Origin: Chlorops oryzae
Lineage: Eukaryota; Arthropoda; Insecta; Diptera; Chloropidae
Assembly: GCA_020466095.1 (NCBI GenBank)
Contig: CM035807.1
Location: 62,067,812 to 62,131,811 of the forward strand
Direction: 5' to 3'
Length of the DNA: 64,000 nt
Below the pieces are notes generated by a model that worked only from the letters and a program-made list of their open reading frames with translations, was not told where the DNA came from and ran no database searches. Made by a program: the position numbers and the translations under genes. Shown here one piece after another: positions 29,503 to 40,113 of this stretch; positions within the stretch are counted from its first letter, which is position 1; the number at the start of each line of letters is the position of its first letter.

Positions 29503-30794
29503 TATTAGGTGTAGTAAAAAGAAATCCATTATTTTTGCATTAAATTGAGGGCTTTATTTAAGATAGTTAGAATGACCCGATTTAGGTCAAATATGCGACG
29601 TTTTGTTCGATAACTTGTTGCCATTTTAAAGGTAATTTCATTATGCCTCTCTCATAGAAGCCCTCGTTCCTATTAGCAAAAAATTGAGACAGTCGAATTT
29701 CAGAAGCCTCTCTTGAAGCGAATGTTTCACCAGCAAAATTGTTCGCCATGGACAGGAACTGATGGTAATCAGTTGGTGCCAGGTCCGGACTATAAGGTGG
29801 ATGCAGAAGAACCTCCCAACCAAACTCCCGGAGCTTCTGGCGAGTCACTATCGATGTGTGTGGCCTGGCGTTATCCTGATGGAACACAATTCCTCTTCTA
29901 TTGGCCAAAGCTGGCCGCTTATGGGCGATTGCTTCCTTCAGACGGTCCAATTTTTGACAGTAGAGTTCCGAGTTAAGAGTTTTGCCGTATGGGAGCAGCT
30001 CATAGTAGATAATTCCCTGCCAATCCCACCAAACACACAGCAAAACCTTCCTGGCCGACAATCCTGGCGTGGCCACCGTTTCCGCCGGTTCACCGTGTTT
30101 CGACCACGACCGTTTTCGCTTGACGTTGTCGTAAGTGACCCACTTTTCATCACCAGTCACCAACCGCTTCAGAAATGGGTCGATTTTGTTGCGGTTCAGC
30201 AGCGATTCGCAGATGGAAATTCGGTCTATGAGGTTTTTTTGCGTTAACTCGTGTGGCACCCATACATCGAGCTTCTTTGTGTATCCAGCCTTATTCAAAT
30301 GGTTCCAAACGGTTTTTTGTGCAATCTTTAGCTCTTTTGCAATCGAAACAGTGCTAACATGACGGTCGGACTCGATAATTTCCATGATTTTATCGACATT
30401 TTCGACAATTGGCCTTCCAGTGCGTGGTGCATCCTTGACATCGAAGTTACCGGAACGGAATCGACGAAACCAAAATTGCGCATGATTGGCTGTTACAGTA
30501 TCAGGTCCATAGACGCTATTCACATTTTCAGCCGCCTGGCTTGCGTTTTCTCCCTTATCGAAGAAAAACTGTAAAATATAGCGAATTTTCTCTTTGCTGA
30601 TGTCCATCTTTGACAAGCTCTCAAACAAAACTGAATCAATCAATCAAAAAAGTGTCAAAAAAGCTTTTTTAGTAGGAACTGTCATCTTTCTAATGCCCCC
30701 TAGCGGAACACGATCGGACTTATACAACGCGAGATGCAGATAAATAACGCCATCTATTGGAAAAATAATGGATTTCTTTTTACTACACCTAATA
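29503..30794 (-). mobile_element. Complete mariner element (29505-30792) with TA duplication
   Basis: 1,288 bp between inverted ends that begin TTAGGTGTAGTAAAAAGAAA. The two ends match over about 30 bp. TA dinucleotides at 29503-29504 and 30793-30794 are the target duplication. One ORF covers most of it on the minus strand. Both flanks are mag-like gypsy coding sequence that resumes on the other side, so the insertion is clean and younger than that gypsy. Confidence 0.95.
29582..30607 (-). CDS. Mariner transposase, intact
   Basis: Cuts and pastes the element at TA sites. I chose the ATG at 30607 (MDISKEKIRYIL), 341 codons and typical for the family, over an upstream ATG that adds 12 residues. 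N-terminal helix-turn-helix: SQAAENVNSVYG..VTANHAQFWFRRF and AKELKIAQKTVWNHLNKAG. The catalytic domain has TGDEKW (first Asp), FHQDNARPH (second) and YSPDLAPTDYH (third); there are 34 residues between the last two Asp, the DD34D spacing of mariners. WVPHEL is also present. The subfamily looks mellifera/cecropia-like from memory only. No stop or frameshift, and both termini are present, so it could still be active. Confidence 0.92.
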   Translation of the reverse strand: MDISKEKIRYILQFFFDKGENASQAAENVNSVYGPDTVTANHAQFWFRRFRSGNFDVKDAPRTGRPIVENVDKIMEIIESDRHVSTVSIAKELKIAQKTVWNHLNKAGYTKKLDVWVPHELTQKNLIDRISICESLLNRNKIDPFLKRLVTGDEKWVTYDNVKRKRSWSKHGEPAETVATPGLSARKVLLCVWWDWQGIIYYELLPYGKTLNSELYCQKLDRLKEAIAHKRPALANRRGIVFHQDNARPHTSIVTRQKLREFGWEVLLHPPYSPDLAPTDYHQFLSMANNFAGETFASREASEIRLSQFFANRNEGFYERGIMKLPLKWQQVIEQNVAYLT

Positions 30795-31250
30795 TTTTGG
30801 CAAGTTTATAACAACCAATTTCATTATTGAAAACTTCAAGATATTCATTCTTTATTTGTTTTTCTAGCACTTCATGAGTACTATTCATAAAAATTATTTG
30901 CTGTAGACCAAAATTGAATGCTCTAAGGAAATCTCTACCGAATAATGGGGGGTTGTTTGTGTTCGTAACTACGAATCTGATAGATTTTGTTTTATTATTG
31001 TATTCTACATCGGCAAAGTATTCACCAATTATCTCTATTTGATTGCCACCATAATCTACATAAGTCGAGTTACATGGTTTTAGACTCACATTATTTAGCC
31101 ATTTGTTTAAATAAAATGATGATATCAAACTGCATGGTGCTCCTGTGTCGCATGTAATGTTCCTGGGAACACCTTCCATAACTACGGAAACTGTATAAAG
31201 ATCAGTTGAATCTTCACCATTGATACTGTAAATACAAAAGTTAGGATTTT
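30795..31250 (-). pseudogene. mag-like protease region
   Basis: NITCDTGAPCSLISSFYLNKWL carries the D-T-G-A aspartic protease motif. RFVVTNTNNPPLFGRDFLRAF is the C-terminal flap/hydrophobic core. The ORF at 30754-31179 runs into the mariner terminus (..LGVVKRNPLFFQ is mariner sequence). Upstream, the frame continues back toward gag through a stop or shift near 31200-31250. Confidence 0.7.
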
Positions 31251-32118
31251 AATTAATATCATTTTCATCATCAGAGACGTCAGATTGTGATACGTAATTT
31301 ACAGAGTATAATTTTCCACGCCAAATGGATGCGAGATGTCCAACCTTGCCACAGTTGTGACTCTTGTGTTCCTTAAATCTGCAGTCCTTAGATTGATGAT
31401 TACGCCATCCACAATGATTGCATGTTAAATTCTTCTTAACATCTGATTTGCTGTTGTTGTTGCTGTTACTGTTTCTGTTGCTGTTACTGCTGCTGTTACT
31501 ATTGCTGTTACTGTTGCTGTTATTGTTTCTGTTATTAACATTGCTGGTCTTTCTGTTGTTGTTGAATTTCGTCGAAGACTTATGTTTCTTTACATAATTG
31601 ATATTCGAATTGTTGTCGCTCTTACTAGAAGATTTCGTTTCCTTGATGAGTGCTTTCCGCAATGCGTCTTCCAATGAAAGCTTTTCGTCCTCTTCGCAAA
31701 GTCGTTCGTAGATTTTCTCTGGAAGTCCAATGACAAATCGGTCAAGTAAGAATGCTTCCAAATGTGTTCCGACTTTACAGTTAAGCGCCAATTGCTTTAT
31801 GCGTGCATACCAATCCGAAACCGTCTCGCTTTCTCCTTTTGTAGCAGTGTGAAATCTCTTTCGCTCTCTAAAAATGATCGATGGTGGTGTGAAATGTGTG
31901 TTTAACATCCCGCACAACTCTTTATAAGTGCAGGAAACAGGCGATTTAGGGCTGCATAAGCTGTGTAATATGCCATACGGTACCGTTCCAATTGATTTTA
32001 GCAAAGTAGCCTTTTTTATATTATCTTCTGTGCAATTTATTTCACAAAAGTGTATGTCCAGGCATGTTGTTAGCCTGGATGAGCGTAACTGTACCACTAT
32101 TTTCGTTCGGCATGGCAC
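31249..32118 (-). CDS. mag-like gag, open
   Basis: 289 codons, no stop. The capsid-like half has SKPVSCTYKELCGMLNTHF, then TATKGESETVSDWYARIKQLAL and RFVIGLPEKIYERLCEEDEKLSLEDALRKAL. An asparagine/serine-rich low-complexity stretch (NNRNNNSNSNSNSNSSSNSN) comes from a (trinucleotide) run at 31455-31530. One good knuckle CNHCGWRNHQSKDC is followed by a second, SHNCGKVGHLAS, lacking its first Cys pair. The start at 32118 lies about 320 bp from the LTR, so the true start could be slightly upstream. Confidence 0.7.
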   Translation of the reverse strand: MPCRTKIVVQLRSSRLTTCLDIHFCEINCTEDNIKKATLLKSIGTVPYGILHSLCSPKSPVSCTYKELCGMLNTHFTPPSIIFRERKRFHTATKGESETVSDWYARIKQLALNCKVGTHLEAFLLDRFVIGLPEKIYERLCEEDEKLSLEDALRKALIKETKSSSKSDNNSNINYVKKHKSSTKFNNNRKTSNVNNRNNNSNSNSNSNSSSNSNRNSNSNNNSKSDVKKNLTCNHCGWRNHQSKDCRFKEHKSHNCGKVGHLASIWRGKLYSVNYVSQSDVSDDENDIN

Positions 32119-32429
32119 TAAATATTCTGATGTCTGAAATTTTTTTGTTTTACCGTAATTTTTTTATTTTTTTATTTTTCTCAATTTGACTTTAAGGTCT
32201 TTATTATTTAAATGCTTCTGGTTTCTATGTTGTATATTATACACGTTTGGCCATATATAAGTACATATGTGTTTGTGTAGATTAGGCACGTTTTTAATTG
32301 TAAAAATCACATTCAATGTTTTTATGTGGATTTTTGGTTTTATAATTGTTTTTCGTTTTGTTGTATTTACAACGTTTGTTTTAACGCACACGCTTTTTCA
32401 ATTTATGTATTAACATAAGATTTTTACCG

Positions 32430-32444
32430 AATCGTCGCCATTTA
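32430..32444 (-). promoter_or_regulatory. Primer-binding site candidate of the mag-like element
   Basis: Immediately inside the 5' LTR the minus strand reads TGGCGACGATTCGG after a short TAAA spacer. A TGGCG start is usual for tRNA-primed sites; the tRNA was not identified. Confidence 0.5.
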
Positions 32445-32634
32445 TGTTATGTCCCGAGGTGACGAGAAAGCATGTATGCACTATTCGAGTTCTATAATTC
32501 AACTGTATATTATAACACGTACTTATAATTAGTTAACATATGAGTGGTAAGTATAAAAGGTAAGGTAATAGTAGGGTAATAGTAGGGTAACATAGGCATG
32601 CTTAGTTCTACATACTTATGTAACATATATAACA
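32445..32634 (-). repeat. 190-bp LTR of the mag-like element
   Basis: Begins TGTTATGTCC and ends ATATAACA (plus strand), giving the inverted TGTTAT/ATAACA ends. It is flanked inside by a TGGCG primer site and outside by errantivirus leader. It contains a short 'gtagggtaata' tandem repeat. No second copy in the window. Confidence 0.7.
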
Positions 32635-33060
32635 ATAACGTTTTTCTCAATGTATTGCCAGCGATGAATCTGCTACCGTTGATTTTATTACTTATTTGTT
32701 TTTATGCTTTTGGACTCATGAATCGCACTGTTCCGTTCTATTAAAATTATTGAAAATTTTTTTTTACGGTATTAAAATTTTTGCAAAGGAGTACCGGCAG
32801 AGCACGAATAAACGTTACTCCTGGATACCTACTTCGATTTAAATACCGCATCCGCCTGCGCTGCAAGAAACATGAATGTTCGAGCTTCGGTCACCCGGGT
32901 CTGATTTTGTCAAGTTTAAAATCAAAAAAAGGGTCCGCTTTACTTAACTCTTATTTTCATATGCCACACCGCACAAACGCATAAGGATATTTTCTTAAAA
33001 ATTCTGATCCTTGACTCGAATCCAACCGAAATTAGGACGAATACCGGCTGCGCCAAAATG
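32635..33060 (-). promoter_or_regulatory. Errantivirus copy B leader and tRNA-Ser primer site
   Basis: 'ccagcgatgaatctgctaccgttg' (32659-32682) matches the leader of copy A (19511-19533). At 33044-33057 the minus strand reads TGGCGCAGCCGGTA, which is complementary to the 3' end of a serine tRNA, as used by 17.6/297/ZAM-type elements. The leader breaks at 32635 with the mag-like LTR; the next part of copy B is the gag start at 26602-26640. Confidence 0.65.
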
Positions 33061-33480
33061 TTGCGGTTATTAAGGAAAGGTATTAGTCTGGCTTCTCCAG
33101 GCTAAAACACATACTTGAATATCCAATATAAATAAAAATCAGGACACAGGAAATCCAATTCAGTCCTTTTATTATACTATTTATGGTTACAATTACAGTG
33201 TTTTGATACTACTCTATCTCCTATTTTATGCGAAAGGACTTCCATAATTCCCTATCTATCAATTAAGTCTACGCTCAGCTGTCGTGGCCCTTGGGTGAGT
33301 ACGTGCACCGGAGTTAAGACTTTGAATACATGATCATGAATCGTCCTGTCACAATTGTTGCTTCAATTTTATAAGAAAAAAAGTGCTTAGGCTGCACTCT
33401 CTCGCCAAGTCCAGCATATTTTCTTATTGATAAATCGACTATTGCCCAATATCTCTGTTGGCTATAGCTTCCTATTTCAG
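33061..33480 (-). repeat. 5' LTR of errantivirus copy B (far end not defined)
   Basis: Adjoins the primer site three bases away and begins TGTTGCGGTTATTAAGG on the plus strand. On the element strand an AATAAA polyadenylation signal lies at about 33162, consistent with R/U5. The distal end could not be fixed because no second LTR is available to compare. Confidence 0.5.
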
Positions 33481-33719
33481 CTGGTGTTGACGTAGGTCGT
33501 CGTTCTCATAATTGTTGACCAACTTCTGCACTCAAGTTCCAATTTCTGTTTTGGTGACGATATTGCGACATCGTCTTCGGTCGTTGCATTTCTTCTATTC
33601 GCTTTTTCCCTTAATTTGCTCGTCTTGCAAAAACGGTTGACTCTTTCTGTTGATTTGTGTACGCTAGGTAACACAGTGAGTACTCGTATGTTGTAACTCA
33701 CAGCATGTATTTTTTTTAT

Positions 33720-34400
33720 ATTTTAACCAGTTAGTCCCTGATTTCGTTAGGCTAAGGGGGCCTTCAAGATCTTTTGGATACTGGTGTACAAGGTATACAG
33801 CAGGGGAATGATCTGCGGACACGTCAGTTGTTGCTTTTGCTGTAATAAGTTCTCTTGCAATACCCTTAGTAATTCCGAAGTCTAAGAGGTCACGTTTTTT
33901 TGGAGATCTGTTGGCCAGTTAGAAGGCTGCCTAGAAGATACAAAGTCCAGAGGGTTGATTTTATTCATGATTGCCTTGTTTAACTGTTGGCTCTTAGGCC
34001 TGCAAGTTCTGGAGCTCCAACAAGTATGTTTTGTTTTAGTCTCCTGCTGCTATTAACTTATCTTCTAATGGCTCAAGGAAATCTAAGAACAGTTTTTTAA
34101 TTATGATGAAGCGGGGTGGGCAATAAATCGCCGGTTAAATGAGGTTTTTTCCTCTTATTTTTACGCAAAGTGTTATTGCCTGAATGAAAATATACCAACG
34201 CCCCTATGCGCCATGAAATCTGGGTCGCTAGTTTGGTAGAAGAAATAGCCATCGATTAAAAAAAGATTGTAATTTGCTAAGTGAGTTCCGGAGAGATGCC
34301 TTATGTCAACTTCTTCTTCATATAAAAAATTATGAATTTCAAGTGTACGCTTGGTTAACCCGTTCAAATTCCTGGCACAATTTTTCAAAACACTCATATT
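33720..34400 (-). pseudogene. Jockey-type endonuclease fragment
   Basis: Minus strand MSVLKNCARNLNGLTKRTLEIHNFLYEEEVDIRHLSGTHL (34280-34397) and LIDGYFFYQTSDPDFMAHRGVGIF match the start of jockey APE endonucleases. RQPSNWPTDLQKNVTS and LLQQKQQLTCPQIIPLLYTLY (33770-33920) match its end (PTYWPTD.., ..SSDHSPV). The catalytic Glu-type block reads SGTHL instead of SETHL. Everything else of the LINE is absent. Confidence 0.7.
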
Positions 34401-34519
34401 TTTGCCAAACGTGCTGTCATTTTTTGTGTTTTCATTTGCAAAATTTTATCTAGTTAGCTTTGCATTCTTTACATAAATTGGGACAGACTTTGAGATAGCT
34501 TGAATATCATAATCTCAAG

Positions 34520-34883
34520 ACTTTATACCTTATTACCGATTTAACCTCAGAAAACAACGAAATTCCAAATCATCATGAAATTTTTTTAATAAGATCAGAA
34601 ATCTTAGAAAATTTAGTTTAAGGATTCTGTAAATGAAATCAAAGGCAAGCTTGTTTAGAGTTTCAGCAACGGTACCCTTATCCAGATGCAAAGCAGTTTG
34701 GTGCAGTTAATGGTCGCAAAAATCATATCGACGTATTAGTCGTTAGAAAAAGTCTTATTTAAAAAAAATATTGAATTTTTCTAAATTATTGTGTTCTAAG
34801 ATTTCGGAGCTTAGTAAAAAAAATTCATGATGACTTTGAAATTCGTTGTTTCCTGAGGTTACACCGCTAATAAGGTTTAAAGT
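34520..34883. mobile_element. 364-bp foldback MITE
   Basis: Imperfect inverted termini of about 100 bp. 'actttataccttattaccg.tttaacctcag.aaacaacgaa' at the left is matched by the reverse complement ending 'ggtttaaagt' at the right. The middle has no coding capacity. Confidence 0.75.
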
Positions 34884-36204
34884 TTGTTTTACGGATTTAA
34901 AGGAAATTTACAGCATTATTGAAAATAAAATAGAAAAGTATGGCTTAAAGACCTTTTTCACACCACAATGGACTGCAAAATAAAAACATGTGAAAAACTT
35001 TCTTTTTCATTTGTCTTGACCACCTCTTTTACAACCTTCGGATGTACAACCTTATGCGAATCACCCTGTATATATACAGTCTTTGCATTAATACATATTG
35101 AATTCCGTATATGTATGTATATTAACACTTTAATTTTTATTATATTCCACTTTCCATAACAAAAAAAATTTATTGGTTCGATTAGAAAAACAAATTCTAA
35201 TTTTAAAACAAGAATTCGCTATTCGTTTGGTGGAATTTAGGTGTAACTCTATTGCCTAGGTATAAATAAGTGATGTCAGCGCTGTTTCGACTGCGTGAGC
35301 CATAACGCTGCTTTCAGAACATCTCGGGTTGGGTTGGCCGGAGTGCCAAACATAAATAGAAACCGCGCGCGGAAAAATCCAAAATTTAAAATTTGGTTAA
35401 GTTTTGGGACAGTGAGTGAGTGATTAACTGATTAAAAGTCCTTCGAAAAAAATTTCCAAACAGCCAACTACTTTTTTTTTTATTATTAAATTGGAAAAAA
35501 TAACATAAACAAAGGGAGGTCCAATTTTTCAATTTTCATTGGATCAGTTAAAGGGTGAGTTTGTGTTTTGATTTGTGTGTGTGTGCCTCCCATCAAGCGA
35601 TGCACATCCCTACTGGTGAGATGTAGAGTTTGTGTATATACGATGTGATATGTGTGGTGTGTAAGTGTGACCGACGCCCTTCCTATACCGTACTCTTTCG
35701 CATTATTTTCTCTTTTCCTGTAGCAAGGAAAAGGACGCGATTGTCTCTTGTTTAGCGTTTATGTTCGGACGGGTACGCAAGAGCAACGTAATGAAAAAAA
35801 AAAACCATTTCGCACTAAGTGCCGATTAATTATTTCTTTTTGTTTTTCATTTACCTGGAATTAATTAAAAACTTATATGATTTCAGATGAGGTGCGTCAG
35901 TTGATTTCTTTTGTTAAGAAACGACAAGGCAATATTTCTTTGAAAATAATAATTTTAGTCAAAACACAAGCAACGAAACCCAACCTGTACTTCTTTTTTC
36001 TTCAATTAAAAGAATGACATAAATTCAACAACAGAACACAAAACCAAAATTCAGTTACAGTTAAGCCGGTGATGTTTCTACCAGCATTCGCTGGAACAAA
36101 CACAAGAAACCAAAATCAATTCGATTGGCCCCAACGACATTTTAATTCTGTTTCCTTTATTCATATGCTCGTTGCGTCATCCTACCGGTGGCGCCATAAA
36201 TGTT
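34884..36204. other. Unassigned; TATA-like promoter or LTR-leader sequence
   Basis: No protein was recognised. 'aggtataaataagtgatgtcagcgc' near 35259 is a TATA-box-like element followed 25-30 bp later by a possible start. GT-rich repeats lie near 35565-35590. Next to the LTR end at 36205 it may be the untranslated leader of that element. Confidence 0.35.
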
Positions 36205-36298
36205 GTGTGCTCGGGATGAGTGTCTAAGCAAAGACCACAAATAAAAACGCCATCGACTTCAATTTCAAGTGTTCTTCATTTTATTTCTTTTTATATAT
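36205..36298 (-). repeat. LTR end plus primer site, interrupted by TIR element
   Basis: The minus strand reads ..CACAACATTTA then TGGCGCCACCGGTAGGATG (36188-36206), a primer-site-like TGGCGCC sequence just after an LTR end. AATAAA on the same strand (about 36278) fits R/U5. The rest of this LTR would lie beyond the inserted TIR element, from 37993 on. Family unknown. Confidence 0.5.
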
Positions 36299-37992
36299 GG
36301 GCATTTCCATCGTAACTCACGCGACAGGCGTACGACTTCAAGGCTTGCTTACTCGAAAGTTTATGTAATAAAGGTATAAAAAAATTACAATGTACATATA
36401 TCCTGGTAGAAGTACTAACGGTATGGTCTATCAAAATTTTCCTTGCAACAACTAACTTAGAATAGCAATGTTAAATGTTTTCGTAACTTACGCGACAAAA
36501 AAATGAAGTGCGTTTTACAAGCAAAGTTACAAGTTGAAAATTTTGCGAATTTTTCGTACACAACTTGCCTTTTTTTTAAATTTGAAATAATTAGAAAGCT
36601 GTGAAATTTTATAATAAACCAACTTAGCCAATCAATTTTGGGTGTTCAATAAAATATTGAGCTTTTAAAAAATACTTGCCCTAACTCACGCGACATAACT
36701 CACGCGACATAACTCAAGCGACAAAATGTCCGTTAAGAAAATTAATGTTCAAATATTGAAAGTTTAGCTTTTAAACAAAGTTTTGTTTTATTAAATATTA
36801 AATAACATAACAAAAATGTATTTTATTACCAAAAAACAAAAAAAAAAAGTTAATTAAAAAATTTAAGAAGATAAAAACCATCAATCAAAGATTCATATTA
36901 CACTTCCACGTCTATAGTGGCTCTGGGATAGCGTAGGGGATGCATGCTTTGCTCTTGCTCCCAGGTTCCGAGTTTCGATTCCCGGCACAGGCCAAACGGA
37001 GTGTAATGTTCCAAGCCTAGCACTAGTTTTTCATAAATCGCATGTAAGGGGCACACTACATAATAAGACATACACTCACAAACACAAGAAAACCTCCTTG
37101 GTATCACAATGGGCCGAATAAAGGCCTAAGTGGCAGCCACTTCAACCTACATACCTACCTACACGTCTATATCTTAATGTTATGCTTTTTTGAATAAAAG
37201 GTTTTGGCAACTGCAATACTATTTTTGTTGACAAATGAAAATTAATGATTATTTTTTATTCCCACAATATTACGAATTTTGACCGTTTGTGTCTTCCTAT
37301 AATCTCTCCAATTTCCATCATCTTTTCTTAAATTCGATCTCCACTTCTTCATCCTTTCTTTGACCTTGTTTTTTTTTCTCTTTCTTTTCCATCTTTTTGC
37401 CCAAAATAAAAAAACATTAAATATTGTTGAAGCTTTCGTACTCGAATTTGCTCTTACCGTAACTCACGCGACAAATTTCAACAGCAAATAACAGATATGT
37501 TAACAAAATATAAAGGATTTTTTTTAAATCACTTTTAGTTGTTGAACTTATTCTCTCTTTTGCTGAAAACGATCTTGTTCTGAAATTTTTTTTATAATCA
37601 CACTGGTCAAAATAACATATATTCGTAACTCACGCGACATAAAAATAGACATAAGAACAATATAAAAAATTTACAGTTATTTCATATGCAAGCGCTCTCT
37701 TAGCATAGTGAGGCTAACATTCAAAATAATTAGACCAAATTTTACCCAATATTATTCCTTTTAACCAGCCATCTTAGGCTTATAAAATGTTCATACAAAA
37801 ATTAAATCAAGATTATCGAAAAATTTCGCCACAAGTTTAGACAAGGTTTTTTTGGGTTTAAATATTATGTAAGATATTAAAACTTTCAGAATTAAAGCTT
37901 CATGTATAAGAGTATTCTAATATATAAAAAAAATTTGACTTAGAAGCGCATAAAATTTTTAAGTTGTGGTTGACATTTCTGTGGAAATGCCC
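36299..37992. mobile_element. 1.69-kb TIR element with seven direct copies of a 14-mer
   Basis: Ends GGGCATTTCCA (36299-36309) and TGGAAATGCCC (37982-37992), an exact 11-bp inverted pair, flanked by 'atat' on both sides. Inside, taactcacgcgaca or a one-base variant occurs at 36313, 36484, 36682, 36696, 36710, 37460 and 37626, always in the same orientation. No ORF of note. A SINE sits inside it. I do not recognise the family; a non-autonomous DNA transposon is likely. Confidence 0.7.
36917..37161 (+). mobile_element. tRNA-derived SINE, 245 bp
   Basis: A perfect 10-bp target duplication CACGTCTATA flanks it (36907-36916 and 37162-37171). Near the start are pol III boxes: A-box-like TAGCGTAGGGG at 36929-36939 and B-box GTTTCGATTCC at 36972-36982. 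It ends in a simple CTAC-type tail (acctacatacctacctac). Inserted in the TIR element. Confidence 0.88.
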
Positions 37993-39033
37993 ATATGACA
38001 ATCTTATTCCGGCTTACTTAACTGCCCTTATCCCCAGCTACACTAAATTCCACACTTTGTCGTCCGGGCTCGTAAGTAGGTTCGACAAAGTTAAGATCTA
38101 ATTGTTCACTTTTCGATTAAAAACCGCAAGTCCTCTTCCATAGATCGAAGCTTCGCTTAAAAAGATTAATATTGCTGATCGAGCAATATTGGATATTGTT
38201 TCTGCATCAGCTTATTTTCGATCTTCCCCTGCCGGTATGCCTACGCTGCACTTGTTGATGTTGTTTTCGTTTTAGCAGCGGCTAGTCTCTTGCTACGCGT
38301 TTCGCTGCGCTGGCAGGCCAGACGCTGAGCGTTTAAGTTGCTTAAAGGGGATTTGTTGCCCCTTTTTGGTGAATTGTTCCAATGCCATCTTCTAGTAGAA
38401 TTTACTTAATTATACCTGTTTCTTAGGCTTTCTGTAAGCTCGTGGATTTAATATTGCGTGAATGGCCACAATGCGTCGATGATTTAATAAAGTTTTTAGT
38501 TTCTACTAATCTCAGGCGCATGGTCCTTACACTCGTCGCACGTTGTCTCGTAAATGTGCTGGGTATATGTATATAAATATATTTTTTTTAATTTTAACCA
38601 AAGAAAAAAAAATTTTTTAATTTTTTGGTTTTGTTTTTTTTTTTATTGAATTTTTTTGATTTTGGTTTTTTGAAATTTTTTGTTTGTTTATACATTGAAA
38701 GAACATTCCTTCTGCGCTCTGAAGAGTTTCTTAAGTTTTCGGATGGTTTCTCTTCGTTTTATAGGGTGTGCGTCATGGATAGTTAATTGATTTTCCACTT
38801 TGAATTTCCCTTTTTGAATACAGAAATATATCACGCATACCCCTCCGGAAAGCAGTAAAAAAGCGGTGCCGCTTACTCCTTAGGGAATGTTTTGGTGAGA
38901 AGTTAGATCTTAAATTCGTTCTCTGTTTTTAAAATTCTTGGTATTAATTTCTTGGAAAAAAAAATTTTCGGTCATCGTCATTCATTACGCCGAACAGCCA
39001 ATTAGATGCTTTACCAATTGCACTGATTAACCC
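37993..39033. other. Unassigned, LTR remainder candidate then AT-rich
   Basis: The first part may continue the LTR broken by the TIR element. A short inverted repeat 'aatattg.tgatcgagcaatatt' is at 38168-38192. 38570-38700 is T-rich low complexity. No gene was seen. Confidence 0.35.
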
Positions 39034-39041
39034 GTGTCGGT

Positions 39042-40113
39042 TAGGGGTGACATAGTGTTGTATGGAGATTCTTAGTAACAAGTTTTCGATACGCTGTTAC
39101 CTCTTATTTTGTGAGGTTTGGTATAAAAATGCATGTGCCAAAAAATGGGGAGGGTGGGGTGTCAGCAAATGGCTCCTCATCGGGGTCAAAGATGGGTTAA
39201 AACGAGAAAAAATCCATGAAATGCTTTATAACTGTCCCAGAGTCGCTCCTAGAGGGGTAAAATATTAGACCGACTCCCATTATTTTTTTTCCCAAATATT
39301 TTCTCTGAACAAATATGCCACCTATCTCTCCTCCTTAAGGGGGCTCCCATACAAAAAAAATATTTTTATAAATTTTACCCCCACCGTCGTAATTTGCCCC
39401 AGAGTGCCCCTAGAGGAGCCAAATATATGACCGACCCCTATCAACCTTGTCCCCCTAACATTTTTTTTCAACATACTGATACCCTATCTCCCCTCCTTAG
39501 GGGGTCACCCGTACAAAATTACCTTAATTTTATCACAGTTTCATACAAAATGGCTGTCATTACAGTCAAATCCCTCCTAGAAGGATGATATATATGACCG
39601 AACCCCATTATTTTTTTACCCCAATTATTTTCTTCAAACACACCCACCTTCTATCTCCCCTCCTTAGGGGGGTCCCAATACAAAAATAGGCTTAAATTAA
39701 AGAAATATGCCTCACGAACTTCAATCTATAATATAGATGCCGTAGGAACAAGAACGAGCATGTTCAGTATATATATTCTAAAAATTTACAAAATTACCTT
39801 TTAAACCAGCCTAATATGCAGAATATTGAATTCGTTTTTGGTATGTTTTAATATGTTATAATTATTACCTTTTTGTAAAACTGAATTTTGGGTTCCATCC
39901 CCTAACTGGCCAAATAATGACCCTAGTAGAAAAAAATAAATTTTCGATTTAAATGCCGCAAACCTCAATATATGACGAGTTCTTTGAGACTATAACAATT
40001 AAAATCGGTAAGTGGTTTCTATTCATAAAATTAATTCAAAACAAATATTTTTTGAAACGCATTATTCACTGTTTTTACGTTCGTTTCTTGAGTCTTTGCA
40101 TGCGTACAGACCA
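39042..40113 (+). repeat. Left arm of the foldback element
   Basis: Pairs in inverted orientation with 50343-50774 and 52281-52919. It contains three tandem units of about 165 bp, each with 'cctagagg.g..aaatat.tgaccga.ccc' and 'cctatctcccctccttaggggg' (near 39249, 39411 and 39576). Reading frames in it are shadows with no recognisable protein. Confidence 0.85.

Larger units (their letters stand above)
27185..32634 (-). mobile_element. mag-like Ty3/gypsy element, 3' truncated, split by mariner
   Basis: On the minus strand: 190-bp 5' LTR (32445-32634), gag, protease, RT, RNase H and integrase. Its 3' LTR is missing; the integrase end runs into the MITE. A complete mariner (29505-30792) sits between protease and RT with a TA duplication. 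Remaining frameshifts are few and two fall in A/T homopolymers. It is itself inserted in the leader of an errantivirus copy, whose leader resumes at 32635. Confidence 0.8.

Noticed and set aside
29713..30574. Plus-strand ORFs of up to 161 codons over the mariner
   Set aside because: Shadows of the intact transposase on the other strand.
36917..36995. A genuine tRNA gene
   Set aside because: Boxes are present, but no complete cloverleaf could be drawn and the unit is flanked by a target duplication with a SINE tail.
36313..37639. Regularly repeated 14-mer as a CRISPR array
   Set aside because: Spacing is irregular (14 bp to 750 bp), repeats are short, and the DNA is clearly from a fly-like eukaryote.
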